Counted from the first letter of the stretch, positions 24,125 through 33,213 are shown. The stretch is 64,000 nt of DNA from DATAPD01 sp036265385 (GCA_036265385.1 DATAPD010000042.1:62001-126000), one strand, 5' to 3'. Program-made: numbers and translations. The notes: generated by a model not told the origin, from the letters alone.

Positions 24125-25039
24125 ATGGCTGTAGGTAAAGAAACTGGTTGGCTGCTTCTCATTTTCAGTCTGCCTGCGAAAAGTGCGAGCCAGCGCGTCG
24201 ATATCTGGCGAAAGCTGCAAAAGTACGGCACCATCGCGCTACCCAGCGGAGGCTACCTACTTCCCAACTCTGCGCCGAATCAGGAGCGCATGGAATGGCT
24301 TGCGACCGCCATTCGCAGTTACAAGGGGCAGGCTTCGGTACTTCTCGTTCAGAGCTTCGACGATCTTTCTCCCGCACGTCTGGAACAACTTTTCACAGAA
24401 GCGAGGTCTCGCGACTACCGCAAACTCCTTCGCGACATTCAGAAGCTAGCTGCTTTAGCGCATTCACGGCGCTCCCCGTCGCAAGCACAACGTCTTCGCC
24501 GCAGGTTTTCGGAAATCATGGAAGTGGACTTCTTCGAGAATCAGTTCCGCGCGCGAGTGGAAAAAGCCTTGGCGAAGCTCGAAGAGCCGATTTCACAAAA
24601 GAAAAACAGAGTGCGCTCCTCGGACTACGCCAATCGCACGTGGGTCACGCGTTTTCGTCCAGGGATCGATCGGGTTTCTTCCGCTTGGCTCATTCGCCGG
24701 TTCATCGACCCCAAGGCTCGCTTTGCGTTCGGTTCGAAACCCGCTGATCACCCGGATGCGATCCCTTTTGACATGTTTTCGAACGATGGTTTTGGTCATC
24801 GTGGGGAAGACTGCACGTTCGAGACACTCCACAAGGAGTTCGCGATCCGGGACGCGCGTGTGAAACGGATTGCTGAAATGATTCATGACGCGGATCTGGG
24901 GGATGAAAAATTTGGTCGCATCGAAGCGATCGGCCTCGATAAGGTTCTCCGGGGATGGGCTGCGCAGGACTTGTCCGATGAAGCGCTTCTGAAGCGCGGC
25001 ATGGAACTGATTGAAGGACTCTATGACTCTCTCGAATGA
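24125..25039 (+). CDS. chrB: Chromate resistance protein ChrB
   Basis: A 304-residue two-domain ChrB. The N-terminal domain (WLLLIFSLPAKSASQRVDIWRKLQKYGTIALPSGGYLLP, about residues 9-48) and the C-terminal domain (TWVTRFRPGIDRVSSAWLIRRFIDP, then FDMFSNDGFGHRGEDCTFETL) are both present and of normal length. In proteobacteria, ChrB senses chromate and regulates or assists ChrA. It is the first gene of a probable operon with peptidase E, ornithine cyclodeaminase-like, DUF1259 and chrA genes. The pepE-like gene starts 17 nt before this stop codon, indicating translational coupling. An operator-like palindrome lies just upstream of the start. Confidence 0.88.
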   Translation: MAVGKETGWLLLIFSLPAKSASQRVDIWRKLQKYGTIALPSGGYLLPNSAPNQERMEWLATAIRSYKGQASVLLVQSFDDLSPARLEQLFTEARSRDYRKLLRDIQKLAALAHSRRSPSQAQRLRRRFSEIMEVDFFENQFRARVEKALAKLEEPISQKKNRVRSSDYANRTWVTRFRPGIDRVSSAWLIRRFIDPKARFAFGSKPADHPDAIPFDMFSNDGFGHRGEDCTFETLHKEFAIRDARVKRIAEMIHDADLGDEKFGRIEAIGLDKVLRGWAAQDLSDEALLKRGMELIEGLYDSLE

Positions 25040-25787
25040 AAACTCGGGATATGGGTGCGGCAGGCGATTGCTTCTGATCAGCAACTCGACCGTTCACGGA
25101 CGTGGCTACCTCGATCATGTTGCCAGCGAGATGCGTGATTTCATGGGAAGCATTTCCCATGTTCTATTCGTTCCCTTCGCACTCCACGACCGTGCTGCCT
25201 ATGCCGCGAAGGTTCGGGAAAGATTTCGCGAGATGGGACTCGAACTGGTGTCGGTCCATGACGTTTCGAATATGGAGCGGGCAGTGGAGGAGGCAGGGAT
25301 CATCTTTATTGGTGGAGGGAATACATTCAGATTGCTGGACTCGCTCTATTCGCATCGACTGATGGAACCGATCCGCCGCAGAGTAGCTGGCGGTACGCCC
25401 TTTATCGGGTCAAGCGCAGGCTCCATTGTTGCTGGGCCGACCTTGAAGACCACCAAAGACATGCCGGTTTTGCAGCCGCCTTCCTTCGATGCTCTCGGGC
25501 TGGTTCGATTTCAGATCAGTCCGCATTATCTCGATCCGGACCCGAACTCGATGCACATGGGCGAATCGCAGGAGGAACGCATTCTTCAGTTCCTCGAGGA
25601 GAATGAGGCGCCGGTGGTCGGCTTGCGCGAAGGCTCATTCATTCGCGTAGAAGGTGAAGCGATTACGTTGAAAGGACCGCACTCAGTCCGCATCTTCCGC
25701 CGCGGGTGTTGTACGGTCGAAGTTCCGTCGGGATCGGAGTTACGTGAGCTTGTGGAAAGAGCCTCAATCGTGGAGCCTGCCGCGTGA
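25023..25787 (+). CDS. Peptidase S51 (dipeptidase E-like)
   Basis: A 254-residue protein of the PepE family, which cleaves N-terminal aspartyl dipeptides. LLLISNSTVHGRGYLDH opens the fold, IIFIGGGNTFRLLDSLY (about residues 95-112) forms the glycine loop and GSSAGSIVAGPT (about 131-142) carries the nucleophile serine. HYLDPDPNSMHMGESQEERI contains the later catalytic histidine region. It overlaps chrB by 17 nt, and its TGA stop overlaps the GTG start of the next gene. Its place between chrB and the amino-acid enzyme in a chromate operon is unusual. A link to amino-acid recycling under metal stress is only a guess. Confidence 0.85.
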   Translation: MTLSNENSGYGCGRRLLLISNSTVHGRGYLDHVASEMRDFMGSISHVLFVPFALHDRAAYAAKVRERFREMGLELVSVHDVSNMERAVEEAGIIFIGGGNTFRLLDSLYSHRLMEPIRRRVAGGTPFIGSSAGSIVAGPTLKTTKDMPVLQPPSFDALGLVRFQISPHYLDPDPNSMHMGESQEERILQFLEENEAPVVGLREGSFIRVEGEAITLKGPHSVRIFRRGCCTVEVPSGSELRELVERASIVEPAA

Positions 25788-26779
25788 ATCGAGAAGAGGT
25801 TGTGTTTCTCACATCACGAGATGTTTGCTCCTTGTTGACTCTTGAAGACTGTATACCCGCGGTAGAAGCGGCTTTTCGCTCGTATGGCGAAGGGAAAACG
25901 ATTCTACCCGGCGTCCTCAGCCAGCATGCTCATGACGGTGCATTTCACATCAAGGCTGGCGCACTCTCATTGGGCCGGCACTACTTCGCTGCGAAGATCA
26001 ACGCGAACTTCCCGCAGAACCCTTTGCGCCATAACTTGCCGACAATCCAAGGCATGGTGGTGCTTTGCGACGCGTGCAATGGGATGCCGCTCGCCATCAT
26101 GGATTCGGGCGAACTCACCGCGATTCGAACAGCTGCTGCGACCGCCGTGGCAGCGAAGTATCTCGCGCGTCACGATGCAGAGACGGCAACAATCATTGGA
26201 TGCGGCGTTCAAGGTCGCGCCCAATTAGCGGCGCTCGTTCTTGTCAGACGGTTGAAAACCGTGTTCGCCTACGACGCCGCCGAGTCTCAAAGCGAACGCT
26301 TTGCAAGGGAAGTGAGCGCTGGGCTCGGGATTTTGATCGAACCTGTATTCGATCTTCATTCAGCGGTACGTGAATCGGAGATCTGCATTACGTGCACCAC
26401 TTCGCAGAACCCGGTACTCTCAAAGCAGGACGTGTCGCCCGGCACGTTCATCGCTGCTGTGGGCGCCGACAATCCACAGAAACAGGAACTCGATCCTGAG
26501 CTTATGGGTGCCGCAACGATTGTGGTGGATGTTCTTGATCAGTGTGCGGTCATGGGCGACCTTCACCATGCCCTAGCTGCTGGAATGCTCACCCGGGAGG
26601 ACGTTTATGCCGAACTAGGGGAAATCGTTGCAGGCAGAAAACCCGGGCGCACTTCTCAGGATCAAATCACCATCTTTGACAGCACCGGTATGGCACTTCA
26701 GGACGTTGCTGCAACTGCGCTGGTCTACCAGAAAGCGAAAGAATTTGGTGCAGGCGCATGGTTCAACTTGGCCGCGTGA
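25784..26779 (+). CDS. Ornithine cyclodeaminase / mu-crystallin family protein
   Basis: A 331-residue NAD(P)-dependent enzyme. It has an N-terminal substrate domain with FHIKAGAL and FAAKINANFP, the MDSGELTAIRTAAATAVAAKYLA helix (about residues 105-128) and a Rossmann NAD-binding segment TATIIGCGVQGRAQLAAL (about 133-150). Family members deaminate ornithine to proline, reduce cyclic imino acids or oxidise alanine. The lysine in FHIKAG is the expected catalytic residue. It starts with GTG overlapping the previous stop (GTGA). It belongs to the chr operon, and the exact substrate is unknown. Confidence 0.85.
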   Translation: MNREEVVFLTSRDVCSLLTLEDCIPAVEAAFRSYGEGKTILPGVLSQHAHDGAFHIKAGALSLGRHYFAAKINANFPQNPLRHNLPTIQGMVVLCDACNGMPLAIMDSGELTAIRTAAATAVAAKYLARHDAETATIIGCGVQGRAQLAALVLVRRLKTVFAYDAAESQSERFAREVSAGLGILIEPVFDLHSAVRESEICITCTTSQNPVLSKQDVSPGTFIAAVGADNPQKQELDPELMGAATIVVDVLDQCAVMGDLHHALAAGMLTREDVYAELGEIVAGRKPGRTSQDQITIFDSTGMALQDVAATALVYQKAKEFGAGAWFNLAA

Positions 26780-26805
26780 CCGCATCCGGTGCAAGGAGAC
26801 TGACT

Positions 26806-27729
26806 ATGTACGCCCCAAGAATTAACGTCGGTTGTTACCGACACATTCTCTACACCTGCGTGATCCTTCTTTCCACGCAACTCGTGTTCGCGCAAACACC
26901 TGCTCAACCTGACAACAGCTGGAAATCGGTGGAAGACGCTTTGGGAAGAACGGGCCAAATCCAGCCGGGCGATGTGATGAAGTTTTCTCTGCCGCGAAAA
27001 GACCTGCATGTTTCCTTGCAGGGGGTCGAAATCAAGCCTGCGCTCGCACTCGGTTCTTGGCTGGCTTTCAAGAGCGATGGGAACGCCGCGATGGTCATGG
27101 GTGACCTCGTCCTCACCGAAGAGGAAATTCAGCCCGTAATGTTGAAACTGCAGCAAGGGGGCATTCAGGAATCAGCTATTCACAACCATCTCATCGGAGA
27201 ATCGCCGCGGGTGCTCTACATGCATATCGCGAGTCACGGGGATCCGGTCCAAATGGCAAAGACTCTTCATGACGCGCTCGCACTTACGAAAACGCCGGGG
27301 CCCGATGCCGGCTCCGCAAATCAGCCTGCATCGGACTTAGGGTTCGATCAGAAACAGATCGAGCAGACTCTCGGCCATTCCGGAAAAGTGAATGGCGGTG
27401 TGCTTCAGATTCCTGTGCCGCGCGCCGAGACGATCACCGACACCGGTATGGGGGTCCCGCCCTCGATGGGTGTCGCGACAGCAATCAATTTCCAGCCAAC
27501 CGGAAATGGAAAGGCCGCGATAACTGGCGATTTCGTTCTGCTCGCATCAGAAGTTAATCCGGTGATCAAAGCGCTTCGTGAAAATGGCATTGCCGTTACT
27601 GCGTTGCATAGTCACATGCTCAATGAAAATCCGCGGCTCTTTTTCATGCATTTTTGGGCGAATGACGACGCTGCCAAACTTGCGCACGGACTTCGTGCAG
27701 CACTGGACGTTACAAACTCTGCGAAATGA
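26806..27729 (+). CDS. DUF1259 (LppY/LpqO family) exported protein, two tandem domains
   Basis: A 307-residue protein with a signal peptide (ILYTCVILLSTQLVFAQ) and two copies of a DUF1259 domain (about residues 35-160 and 180-300). Each copy ends in the same pattern: HNHLIGESPRVLYMHIASHGD in the first and HSHMLNENPRLFFMHFWANDD in the second. The shared HxHM/L-x-E-x-P-R motif suggests a metal site. It is known in mycobacterial lipoproteins, but the function is undetermined. AAGGAGA before the ATG at 26806 supports this start. It sits between ornithine cyclodeaminase and chrA, and chrA starts inside its stop (ATGA). Confidence 0.85.
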   Translation: MYAPRINVGCYRHILYTCVILLSTQLVFAQTPAQPDNSWKSVEDALGRTGQIQPGDVMKFSLPRKDLHVSLQGVEIKPALALGSWLAFKSDGNAAMVMGDLVLTEEEIQPVMLKLQQGGIQESAIHNHLIGESPRVLYMHIASHGDPVQMAKTLHDALALTKTPGPDAGSANQPASDLGFDQKQIEQTLGHSGKVNGGVLQIPVPRAETITDTGMGVPPSMGVATAINFQPTGNGKAAITGDFVLLASEVNPVIKALRENGIAVTALHSHMLNENPRLFFMHFWANDDAAKLAHGLRAALDVTNSAK

Positions 27730-28877
27730 CAGAACAAGAGCGAAAGGACACGTCAGTTGTCTCCGTATCGTTGCCACGCTTCGTTGGATATTTTCTATGG
27801 CTCGGGACGGTTGGATTTGGAGGTCCAATCGCGCTCGTAGGACATATGCAGCGCTCATTAGTCGACGAGCGCCGCTGGATCTCGAAAGGGGACTACGTTG
27901 AAGGGTTGGCCCTAGCGCAACTTGCGCCTGGGCCCTTAGCGGCACAGCTGGCGATATATCTGGGATACGTGCGAGCAGGCATCCTTGGGGCAACCGCCGT
28001 TGGCTTCGCGTTTGTTGCTCCGTCCTTTCTCATGGTGCTGGCGCTCTCGGCCGCCTACGTCCGTTTCGGCGGACTTCCGTGGATGCAAGCGGTTTTTTAC
28101 GGCATCGGGGCGGCGGTCATCGCGATCATCGCCCGGTCCGCTGTGAAGCTGACGAAACTCACTCTCGGCCGAGACAAACTGCTTTGGGCCATTTTTACTG
28201 TTCTCGCTATTTCGACCGCCTGGACCTCGCGCGAGATCATTTGGCTTTTCTTGCTGGGCGGAGTTCTCGCACTAATGGTCAAAGCCCCGCCGCGTCGTGT
28301 TCCACAGACGAGTGCCGTGCCGGCGCTGCTAGCAGTCCCCGCGATCGGGATGAATCGTGAGCTGATGGAGATTTTTGTGTTCTTCGCGAAGGCTGGTTTA
28401 TTTGTTTTCGGCAGCGGGCTTGCGGTCGTCCCTTTTCTTTATGGCGGAGTTGTCAACGGACATCACTGGCTGAACGATCATCAGTTTGTAGATGCGGTGG
28501 CCGTCGCTATGATCACTCCGGGCCCCGTAGTAATCACGGTCGCGTTCATCGGCTATCTCGTGGCTGGAACTCTTGGCGCGATTGCGGCGGCGTTGGGAAT
28601 TTTTCTTCCTGTCTACCTTGTGGTTATCCTCTGTGCTCCTTCCTACAAGCGATGGGCGAAGAACCCGCAGCTCGATGCGTTTGTAAAGGGAGTGACTGCG
28701 GCTGCAACGGGAGCGATTGCGGGAGCAGTTGTTGTTCTCGCGCGCCGGTCGGTGGTTGATGTGCCCACCGTGGTGATCTGTCTTGTGAGCCTTCTCGTCC
28801 TCTTTCGTTGGAAAATTCCTGAGCCTGTGCTCATTGGAGCAGCCGCAATTGCCGGGCTGCTTCTCTGGAAGCATTGA
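27726..28877 (+). CDS. chrA: Chromate transporter ChrA
   Basis: A 383-residue inner-membrane protein of the CHR family with about ten hydrophobic helices, formed by two homologous halves. The first half has FLWLGTVGFGGPIALVGHMQ (about residues 23-42) and LAQLAPGPLAAQLAIYLGY (about 63-81). The second has FFAKAGLFVFGSGLAVVPFLYGGVV (about 220-244) and MITPGPVVITVAFIGYL (about 260-276). The GPxA and PGP motifs are typical. It exports chromate (or another oxyanion) driven by the membrane potential. The ATG overlaps the preceding stop by 4 nt, so it is translationally coupled. Confidence 0.92.
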   Translation: MTEQERKDTSVVSVSLPRFVGYFLWLGTVGFGGPIALVGHMQRSLVDERRWISKGDYVEGLALAQLAPGPLAAQLAIYLGYVRAGILGATAVGFAFVAPSFLMVLALSAAYVRFGGLPWMQAVFYGIGAAVIAIIARSAVKLTKLTLGRDKLLWAIFTVLAISTAWTSREIIWLFLLGGVLALMVKAPPRRVPQTSAVPALLAVPAIGMNRELMEIFVFFAKAGLFVFGSGLAVVPFLYGGVVNGHHWLNDHQFVDAVAVAMITPGPVVITVAFIGYLVAGTLGAIAAALGIFLPVYLVVILCAPSYKRWAKNPQLDAFVKGVTAAATGAIAGAVVVLARRSVVDVPTVVICLVSLLVLFRWKIPEPVLIGAAAIAGLLLWKH

Positions 28878-28935
28878 TCCCGCCGCGGTGTATTCTTGTC
28901 GCTTTCGAATCGTTCAACAAACGGGAGCATTGGAC

Positions 28936-30450
28936 ATGAATTCGTGTTTCCACCGAATTGTGGCGCTCAGCATTTTTCTCGTGAGTGTGGCGGCAGCTCA
29001 GCAGAGTGCGCCTCTGAGTGCCGACCCTGGGATTAAGGACGCATCCCGCTTCGATCCCAAGCGACCTCTTACCCAGGAATTGCAGACCAATGTTCCCGAC
29101 GGGTTCCGAATGGTCGCTGTAGGAGACTGCATCATTTCGCGACCGCTCTCGCAATATGCAGATCGCGATCCGTTGTTCTTGAAAACGGTCAACATGCTGA
29201 AGCAAGCTGATGTGACCTATGGCAACCTTGAAACCTCGATTGTTGATCTCCGCGAATTCAAAGGATTTCCATTCACCGCGTCGGATGATTTTCCGCTCGT
29301 GGCCGTGCCCGGTGTGGCGCGCGACCTTGCTTCCATGGGTTTCGATGTGATGTCCCGTGCCAACAATCATTCTTTCGACTGGGGCACGGAAGGGATGCGA
29401 GAGACCAGCAGCTGGGTGGATAAGGCGGGAATCGTGTACGCGGGCGTTGGTGAGAGTCAGGGATCAGCGCGAGCAGCGCATTACTACGAAAGTTCCAAGG
29501 GACGTGTCGCGATCGTCTCGATGGCGTCTTCTTTTCGGGCCACGACGGAAGCCCTGCCGGAGTTCGCAGGCGCTCCTGGACGGCCCGGCGTTAGCGCACT
29601 TCATGTGACAAAGACTGTGATGGTTCCGGCCGACGTGATGGGAGAACTGAAGAGTCTTGCAGCCAAGCTTTATCCGAACGTACCTGTTGCGCAGAAAACT
29701 TCAGATCCGAAAAAAGTGGAGACTATAACCCTGTTCGGAACGAAATTTGAGCTTGGAACGAAGCGTGGTTTGCAGCACGAGATGAATGGAACTGAGGTCG
29801 GGCAAATTCTGCGGGCAATCCGGCAAGGCAAGCAGCACTCTGACTTTCTCGTGGCGTCGATACATTCTCACGAAACAGCGGACACCACCGCTCCTGATCC
29901 AAAAACAGATTTCGAAGATCAACCTGCCGATTTCCTGCAGCCTTTGGCACGAGCAGCGATTGATTCTGGAGCAGATGCATTTTTCACCACCGGAATCCAT
30001 CATCTTGGGCCCATCGAAATCTACAAAGGACGTCCGATCTTCTATGGGCTTGGCAATTTTTTTTGGAGCGACATCCAGGAGCCGATGCCGGCCGACTTCT
30101 ATTCTATTTATCACGATTCTCTGGAGAATGCTTTTGTGCATCCCGAGCGCGCCACGGATGCGGATTTTGCGAATGCTCTGAATGCCGATGCTTTCAACGG
30201 TGAATTACCGTTCGAATCGTTGATATTTGAGAGCCGCTTTGACCACGGTAGCCTGGCTGAGGTTCGCCTTTATCCCGTTGATCTCGGATACGGGCGGAAG
30301 CTGACGGAAAGCGGCATTCCACGTGTGGCATCGTCTGAGAAAGCTCTGAAAATTTTGAAGCGATTGCAGGCGATCTCAGCGCCGTATGGAACGAAGATCG
30401 CGATTGAACCCTCCGCGGAGTGGAATTACGTAGGAATTATCCGGCCCTGA
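28936..30450 (+). CDS. CapA-family (poly-gamma-glutamate synthesis type) metallophosphatase-like protein, exported
   Basis: A 504-residue protein with a signal peptide (RIVALSIFLVSVAAAQQ). The CapA/PGA_cap fold is marked by FRMVAVGDCIISRPL (about residues 58-72), YGNLETSIVD (about 96), MSRANNHSFDWGTEGM (about 140-155), ASIHSHE (about 310) and GIHHLGPIEIYKGRPIFYGLGNFFWSD (about 353-380). These match metal-ligand positions of calcineurin-like phosphoesterases. The role in capsule or cell-wall metabolism is not known outside Bacillus. It follows chrA by 58 nt and might be read through from the chr operon, but it has its own GGGAG ribosome binding site. It is longer than typical because of a roughly 60-residue insert near the centre. 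Confidence 0.82.
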   Translation: MNSCFHRIVALSIFLVSVAAAQQSAPLSADPGIKDASRFDPKRPLTQELQTNVPDGFRMVAVGDCIISRPLSQYADRDPLFLKTVNMLKQADVTYGNLETSIVDLREFKGFPFTASDDFPLVAVPGVARDLASMGFDVMSRANNHSFDWGTEGMRETSSWVDKAGIVYAGVGESQGSARAAHYYESSKGRVAIVSMASSFRATTEALPEFAGAPGRPGVSALHVTKTVMVPADVMGELKSLAAKLYPNVPVAQKTSDPKKVETITLFGTKFELGTKRGLQHEMNGTEVGQILRAIRQGKQHSDFLVASIHSHETADTTAPDPKTDFEDQPADFLQPLARAAIDSGADAFFTTGIHHLGPIEIYKGRPIFYGLGNFFWSDIQEPMPADFYSIYHDSLENAFVHPERATDADFANALNADAFNGELPFESLIFESRFDHGSLAEVRLYPVDLGYGRKLTESGIPRVASSEKALKILKRLQAISAPYGTKIAIEPSAEWNYVGIIRP

Positions 30451-30611
30451 GCCGATTGCTGCGAAAGACGAAGCCGTTCTATCAGACAAAACTGCTTATC
30501 TCAGTTTCCTGGCTCACGCTTCCAAAACGATCGAGTCTAACCGTGGGGCGATACCGTACTTGAGTGGACGTTAACGGCCGATCGCAAGGTCGATTGCTCC
30601 GGAGGGGTGTC

Positions 30612-31778
30612 ATGAAGAGTGCATTCGGTGCAGTTCTCGTTCTCTTTTCCGCGTTGGCTTTCGGTCAGGAATTGTCTGAGATCGCCATGCCGCCGAACGG
30701 GGACAATGAAAGAGCAGAGGTGTCCCAGTGGATCGGGCCCGTTCAGATCTCGATCGAATACCACAGCCCGCATGTTCATAATCCGCCGGATAAGGACCGC
30801 ACCGGCCATATCTGGGGAGAGTTGGTGCACTACGGTTTCTACGATGAAGGGTTTGGCCCAACGAAAGGAGCCCCTTGGCGAGCTGGCGCCAATGAAAGCA
30901 CAACGATCAGCTTCTCCCATGACGTCAGTATCGAAGGGAAAGAACTAAAGGCTGGGAAGTACGCTTTGTTTCTGGATGTGGAACAAAGCGGCCCGTGGAA
31001 CTGGGTATTTTCGCGACATATCGGATGGGGCAGCTACCAATACGATCCCAAAGACGATGCGTTGAGAGTGGCGGTGACTCCGCAGGATGCATCGTTCACA
31101 GAAGATTTGACGTATGGCTTCGCAGATCGCGGCCCGAGTTCAGCAGTGGCGTTTCTGCAATGGGAGAAGAAACGCATACCCTTCAAGGTTGAGGTTCACG
31201 ACGTCAACGGTCTTTACGTAGCGAAGATGCGGGAACAGCTTCAGTCTTGGGCTGGATTTCAATATCAGGATTGGCAGAACGCGGCACAATTCTGTGCTGA
31301 TAACAAAACGAATTTGGAAGAAGCGCTCACTTGGGCCGACAAGGCGATCTCAAGCCCGTTCCGAGGCGCCACCGTGGGGCAACGGGATTTCTCGACGCTC
31401 ATGACCAAGGCGTCCGTGCTTGAGGCTATGGGGCGCACGCCGGATGCGGACAACGTGATGGATGAAGCGATGCGTTTGCCGGGCACGGACAGCGTCCAGT
31501 TTTACATCTACACGATGCGGCTTCTACGGAATGGTCGGAAAGAACGGGCCCTCAAAGTTGCAGCCGCGAACAAACAGCAGCATCCAGAGGAGAAGTATTG
31601 GCCTTACCTGGGTCTGGCGCGAAGTTATGCCGCAGCAGGCCAGAAGAAAGATGCAATCGAGAATTGGGAAGTCGTGTTGCGTAATATTCCACCGGACATG
31701 GTGAGCCGAACTGCGACGTACCAGGAGACGCTAAACAAGCTGAAAGACAGCAATCAGGCACAGACCGTCAAGCAGTAG
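30612..31778 (+). CDS. DUF2911 domain protein, exported
   Basis: A 388-residue exported protein. A signal peptide (SAFGAVLVLFSALAFGQE) leads into a DUF2911 domain (about residues 35-200) with VQISIEYHSPHVHNPPDKDR, WGELVHYGF, WRAGANESTTISFSHDVSIEGKELKAGKYALF and WNWVFSR. The C-terminal half has TPR-like helical repeats (about 225-370, ALTWADKAIS, GRTPDADNVMDEAM, YLGLARSYAAAGQKKDAIENW). DUF2911 is abundant in Bacteroidota and Acidobacteriota, function unknown. GGAGGGG precedes the ATG at 30612. The frame extends upstream to 30564, but without a ribosome binding site. Confidence 0.85.
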   Translation: MKSAFGAVLVLFSALAFGQELSEIAMPPNGDNERAEVSQWIGPVQISIEYHSPHVHNPPDKDRTGHIWGELVHYGFYDEGFGPTKGAPWRAGANESTTISFSHDVSIEGKELKAGKYALFLDVEQSGPWNWVFSRHIGWGSYQYDPKDDALRVAVTPQDASFTEDLTYGFADRGPSSAVAFLQWEKKRIPFKVEVHDVNGLYVAKMREQLQSWAGFQYQDWQNAAQFCADNKTNLEEALTWADKAISSPFRGATVGQRDFSTLMTKASVLEAMGRTPDADNVMDEAMRLPGTDSVQFYIYTMRLLRNGRKERALKVAAANKQQHPEEKYWPYLGLARSYAAAGQKKDAIENWEVVLRNIPPDMVSRTATYQETLNKLKDSNQAQTVKQ

Positions 31779-31808
31779 CGGAAAGAAATTGTTAGACGGG
31801 ATTGATCT

Positions 31809-31885
31809 TGGTGGCGGCGGTTGGACTCGAACCAACGACCTACGGATTATGAGACCGTCGCTCTAACCACCTGAGCTACACCGCC
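31809..31885 (-). tRNA. tRNA with anticodon CAU (elongator Met, or Ile2)
   Basis: A 77-nt tRNA on the minus strand with all arms: a 7-bp acceptor stem (with one G-U pair), a D arm (GCTC/GAGC), an anticodon loop CTCATAA with anticodon CAT, a T arm (GTTGG/CCAAC) with TTCGAGT, and an encoded CCA end. The top pair of the anticodon stem is a T-T mismatch. The initiator features (mismatch at 1-72, three G-C pairs in the anticodon stem) are absent, so it is elongator Met or the lysidine-modified Ile tRNA. It is not possible to separate those two with certainty by eye. Confidence 0.9.
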
Positions 31886-32051
31886 ACGGTGAAAGGACGC
31901 GCAAGAAGGCAGGCTTTCGCGTTCTTCGCCGAGAAACGACGAGTCCTTCCCGCGTAAGTTCATCCTAACGTGTCGAGAGGATGACAGACAAGCTGAGGTG
32001 CCGGGACGGCAGCTGTAACACCGCGTCGCACGCAGAGACTCAGAACAAATC

Positions 32052-32075
32052 ACAGCCGGAAACGGGTCCGGCTGT
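32052..32075 (-). terminator. Hairpin after the Flp pilin gene
   Basis: A 9-bp perfect stem (32052-32060 with 32067-32075), loop 6 nt, immediately downstream of the pilin stop codon on the minus strand. The T tract is weak. It probably terminates or stabilises the transcript. Confidence 0.55.
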
Positions 32076-32076
32076 T

Positions 32077-32244
32077 CTATTGGTTGAGGCTGCTGCCTAC
32101 CTGCGAGAAAACGTTGTTGGCGTTGGAACCGATCAGCCGGATTGTGCCCACGACGAGCACCAGGATGACAGCCAGCATGACAGCATATTCTGCGATGTCC
32201 TGGCCTTCTTCTTCATTCCATAGCCGAACCAACAAATCCGCCAT
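32077..32244 (-). CDS. flp: Flp-type (class IVb) pilin
   Basis: A 55-residue prepilin. A short charged leader (MADLLVRLWNEEEG) ends with the glycine cleaved by TadV-type prepilin peptidase. The mature start QDIAEYAVMLAVILVLVVG carries E at +5 and Y at +6, the Flp signature, followed by one hydrophobic helix and a short C-terminus (GSNANNVFSQVGSSLNQ). Flp subunits polymerise into Tad pili for adhesion. No tad genes are in the window, so this is an orphan pilin whose assembly machine must be elsewhere, as is common. It lies just upstream of the tRNA on the same strand. It is too short for many gene finders. Confidence 0.85.
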   Translation of the reverse strand: MADLLVRLWNEEEGQDIAEYAVMLAVILVLVVGTIRLIGSNANNVFSQVGSSLNQ

Positions 32245-32489
32245 GTTTCCCCCTTTGCGGCGTTCTTGAGGTAATTGTACGACTTCTCTTGAAGAGCGAT
32301 GTTCGAACGAAGTGAGTTGGCGCTATTTGTTCACACGGTACAGTGAGAAAAGCAGAGTGTCAAGCAATCTGAACACCGCAACCGGAGCGGGTTTTCAGCG
32401 GCTTTCCACACAGATTCCACCGGCTTCTTTCGTGTGATTTCCGACAAGAGCTTGCAGTTTCGCCAAGGAAGTTTGACACTGGCAAACTC
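32245..32489. other. Intergenic region between flp and kdsB
   Basis: A 245-nt divergent promoter region. It contains a perfect TTGACA (32472-32477), but that lies only 12 nt before the kdsB start codon, too close for a normal promoter. No gene is seen. Confidence 0.4.
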
Positions 32490-33209
32490 ATGAAGACGAT
32501 CGCCGTCATCCCAGCCCGTCTGGCCTCTACCCGCCTCCCTCGGAAGATGTTGCGGGAAATTGCGGGTAAGCCGTTGATAGCCAGGGTTTATGAGGGAGTT
32601 CGCGCCAGTTCGCTGTTAGTGGATGTCATCGTGGCGACCGATTCGGAGGAAATATTCAACTTCTGCCGCTCGAATGGGTTCCATGTCCGCATGACAAGGC
32701 CGTCCCACACGAGCGGAACCGGCCGAGTCCACGAGATCTCAGATCAGATCGCAGCGGACGTCTATCTAAACGTTCAAGGAGATGAGCCGCTCACAGTCCC
32801 CCAGCATATTGATTCCATGGTCAACCTTATGCAGAACCCGGAGATTTTGGTTGGTACTTTGAAGACTCCCTGCAAGCCAGAGGACATGTCATTAGCGAGT
32901 GCAGTGAAGGTCGTTACCGACTTGTCGGGACGGGCGCTGTATTTTTCGCGCGCTACGATTCCGTTCGATAGGGATGGCTCGGGCGCAAGCTATTACAAGC
33001 ACCTTGGATTTTACGCGTATCGGAAGGTCGCGCTCGATCGCTTTGTGCAGTGGCCGGAGTCATCGCTGGAGAAAAGTGAAAGATTGGAACAGCTGCGCTT
33101 CCTGGAAAACGGGGTTGCCATCCATGTAGCGGAAACGCCTTACGATACGGTCGGTGTAGACACAGAAGAGGATTTACGCCGCGTGGAAGAAATTTTACGG
33201 AACTCGTGA
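32490..33209 (+). CDS. kdsB: 3-deoxy-manno-octulosonate cytidylyltransferase
   Basis: A 239-residue cytoplasmic enzyme that activates Kdo with CTP to CMP-Kdo for lipid A/LPS core synthesis. The N-terminal AVIPARLASTRLPRKML (about residues 5-21), VIVATDSEEI, TSGTGRVHE and VYLNVQGDEPL (about 90-100), and the late GFYAYR and TVGVDTEEDL motifs are diagnostic. Length is typical. It shows that the host makes Kdo-containing LPS. It stands alone here and ends 4 nt from the convergent M48 protease gene. Confidence 0.95.
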   Translation: MKTIAVIPARLASTRLPRKMLREIAGKPLIARVYEGVRASSLLVDVIVATDSEEIFNFCRSNGFHVRMTRPSHTSGTGRVHEISDQIAADVYLNVQGDEPLTVPQHIDSMVNLMQNPEILVGTLKTPCKPEDMSLASAVKVVTDLSGRALYFSRATIPFDRDGSGASYYKHLGFYAYRKVALDRFVQWPESSLEKSERLEQLRFLENGVAIHVAETPYDTVGVDTEEDLRRVEEILRNS

Positions 33210-33213
33210 GTCG

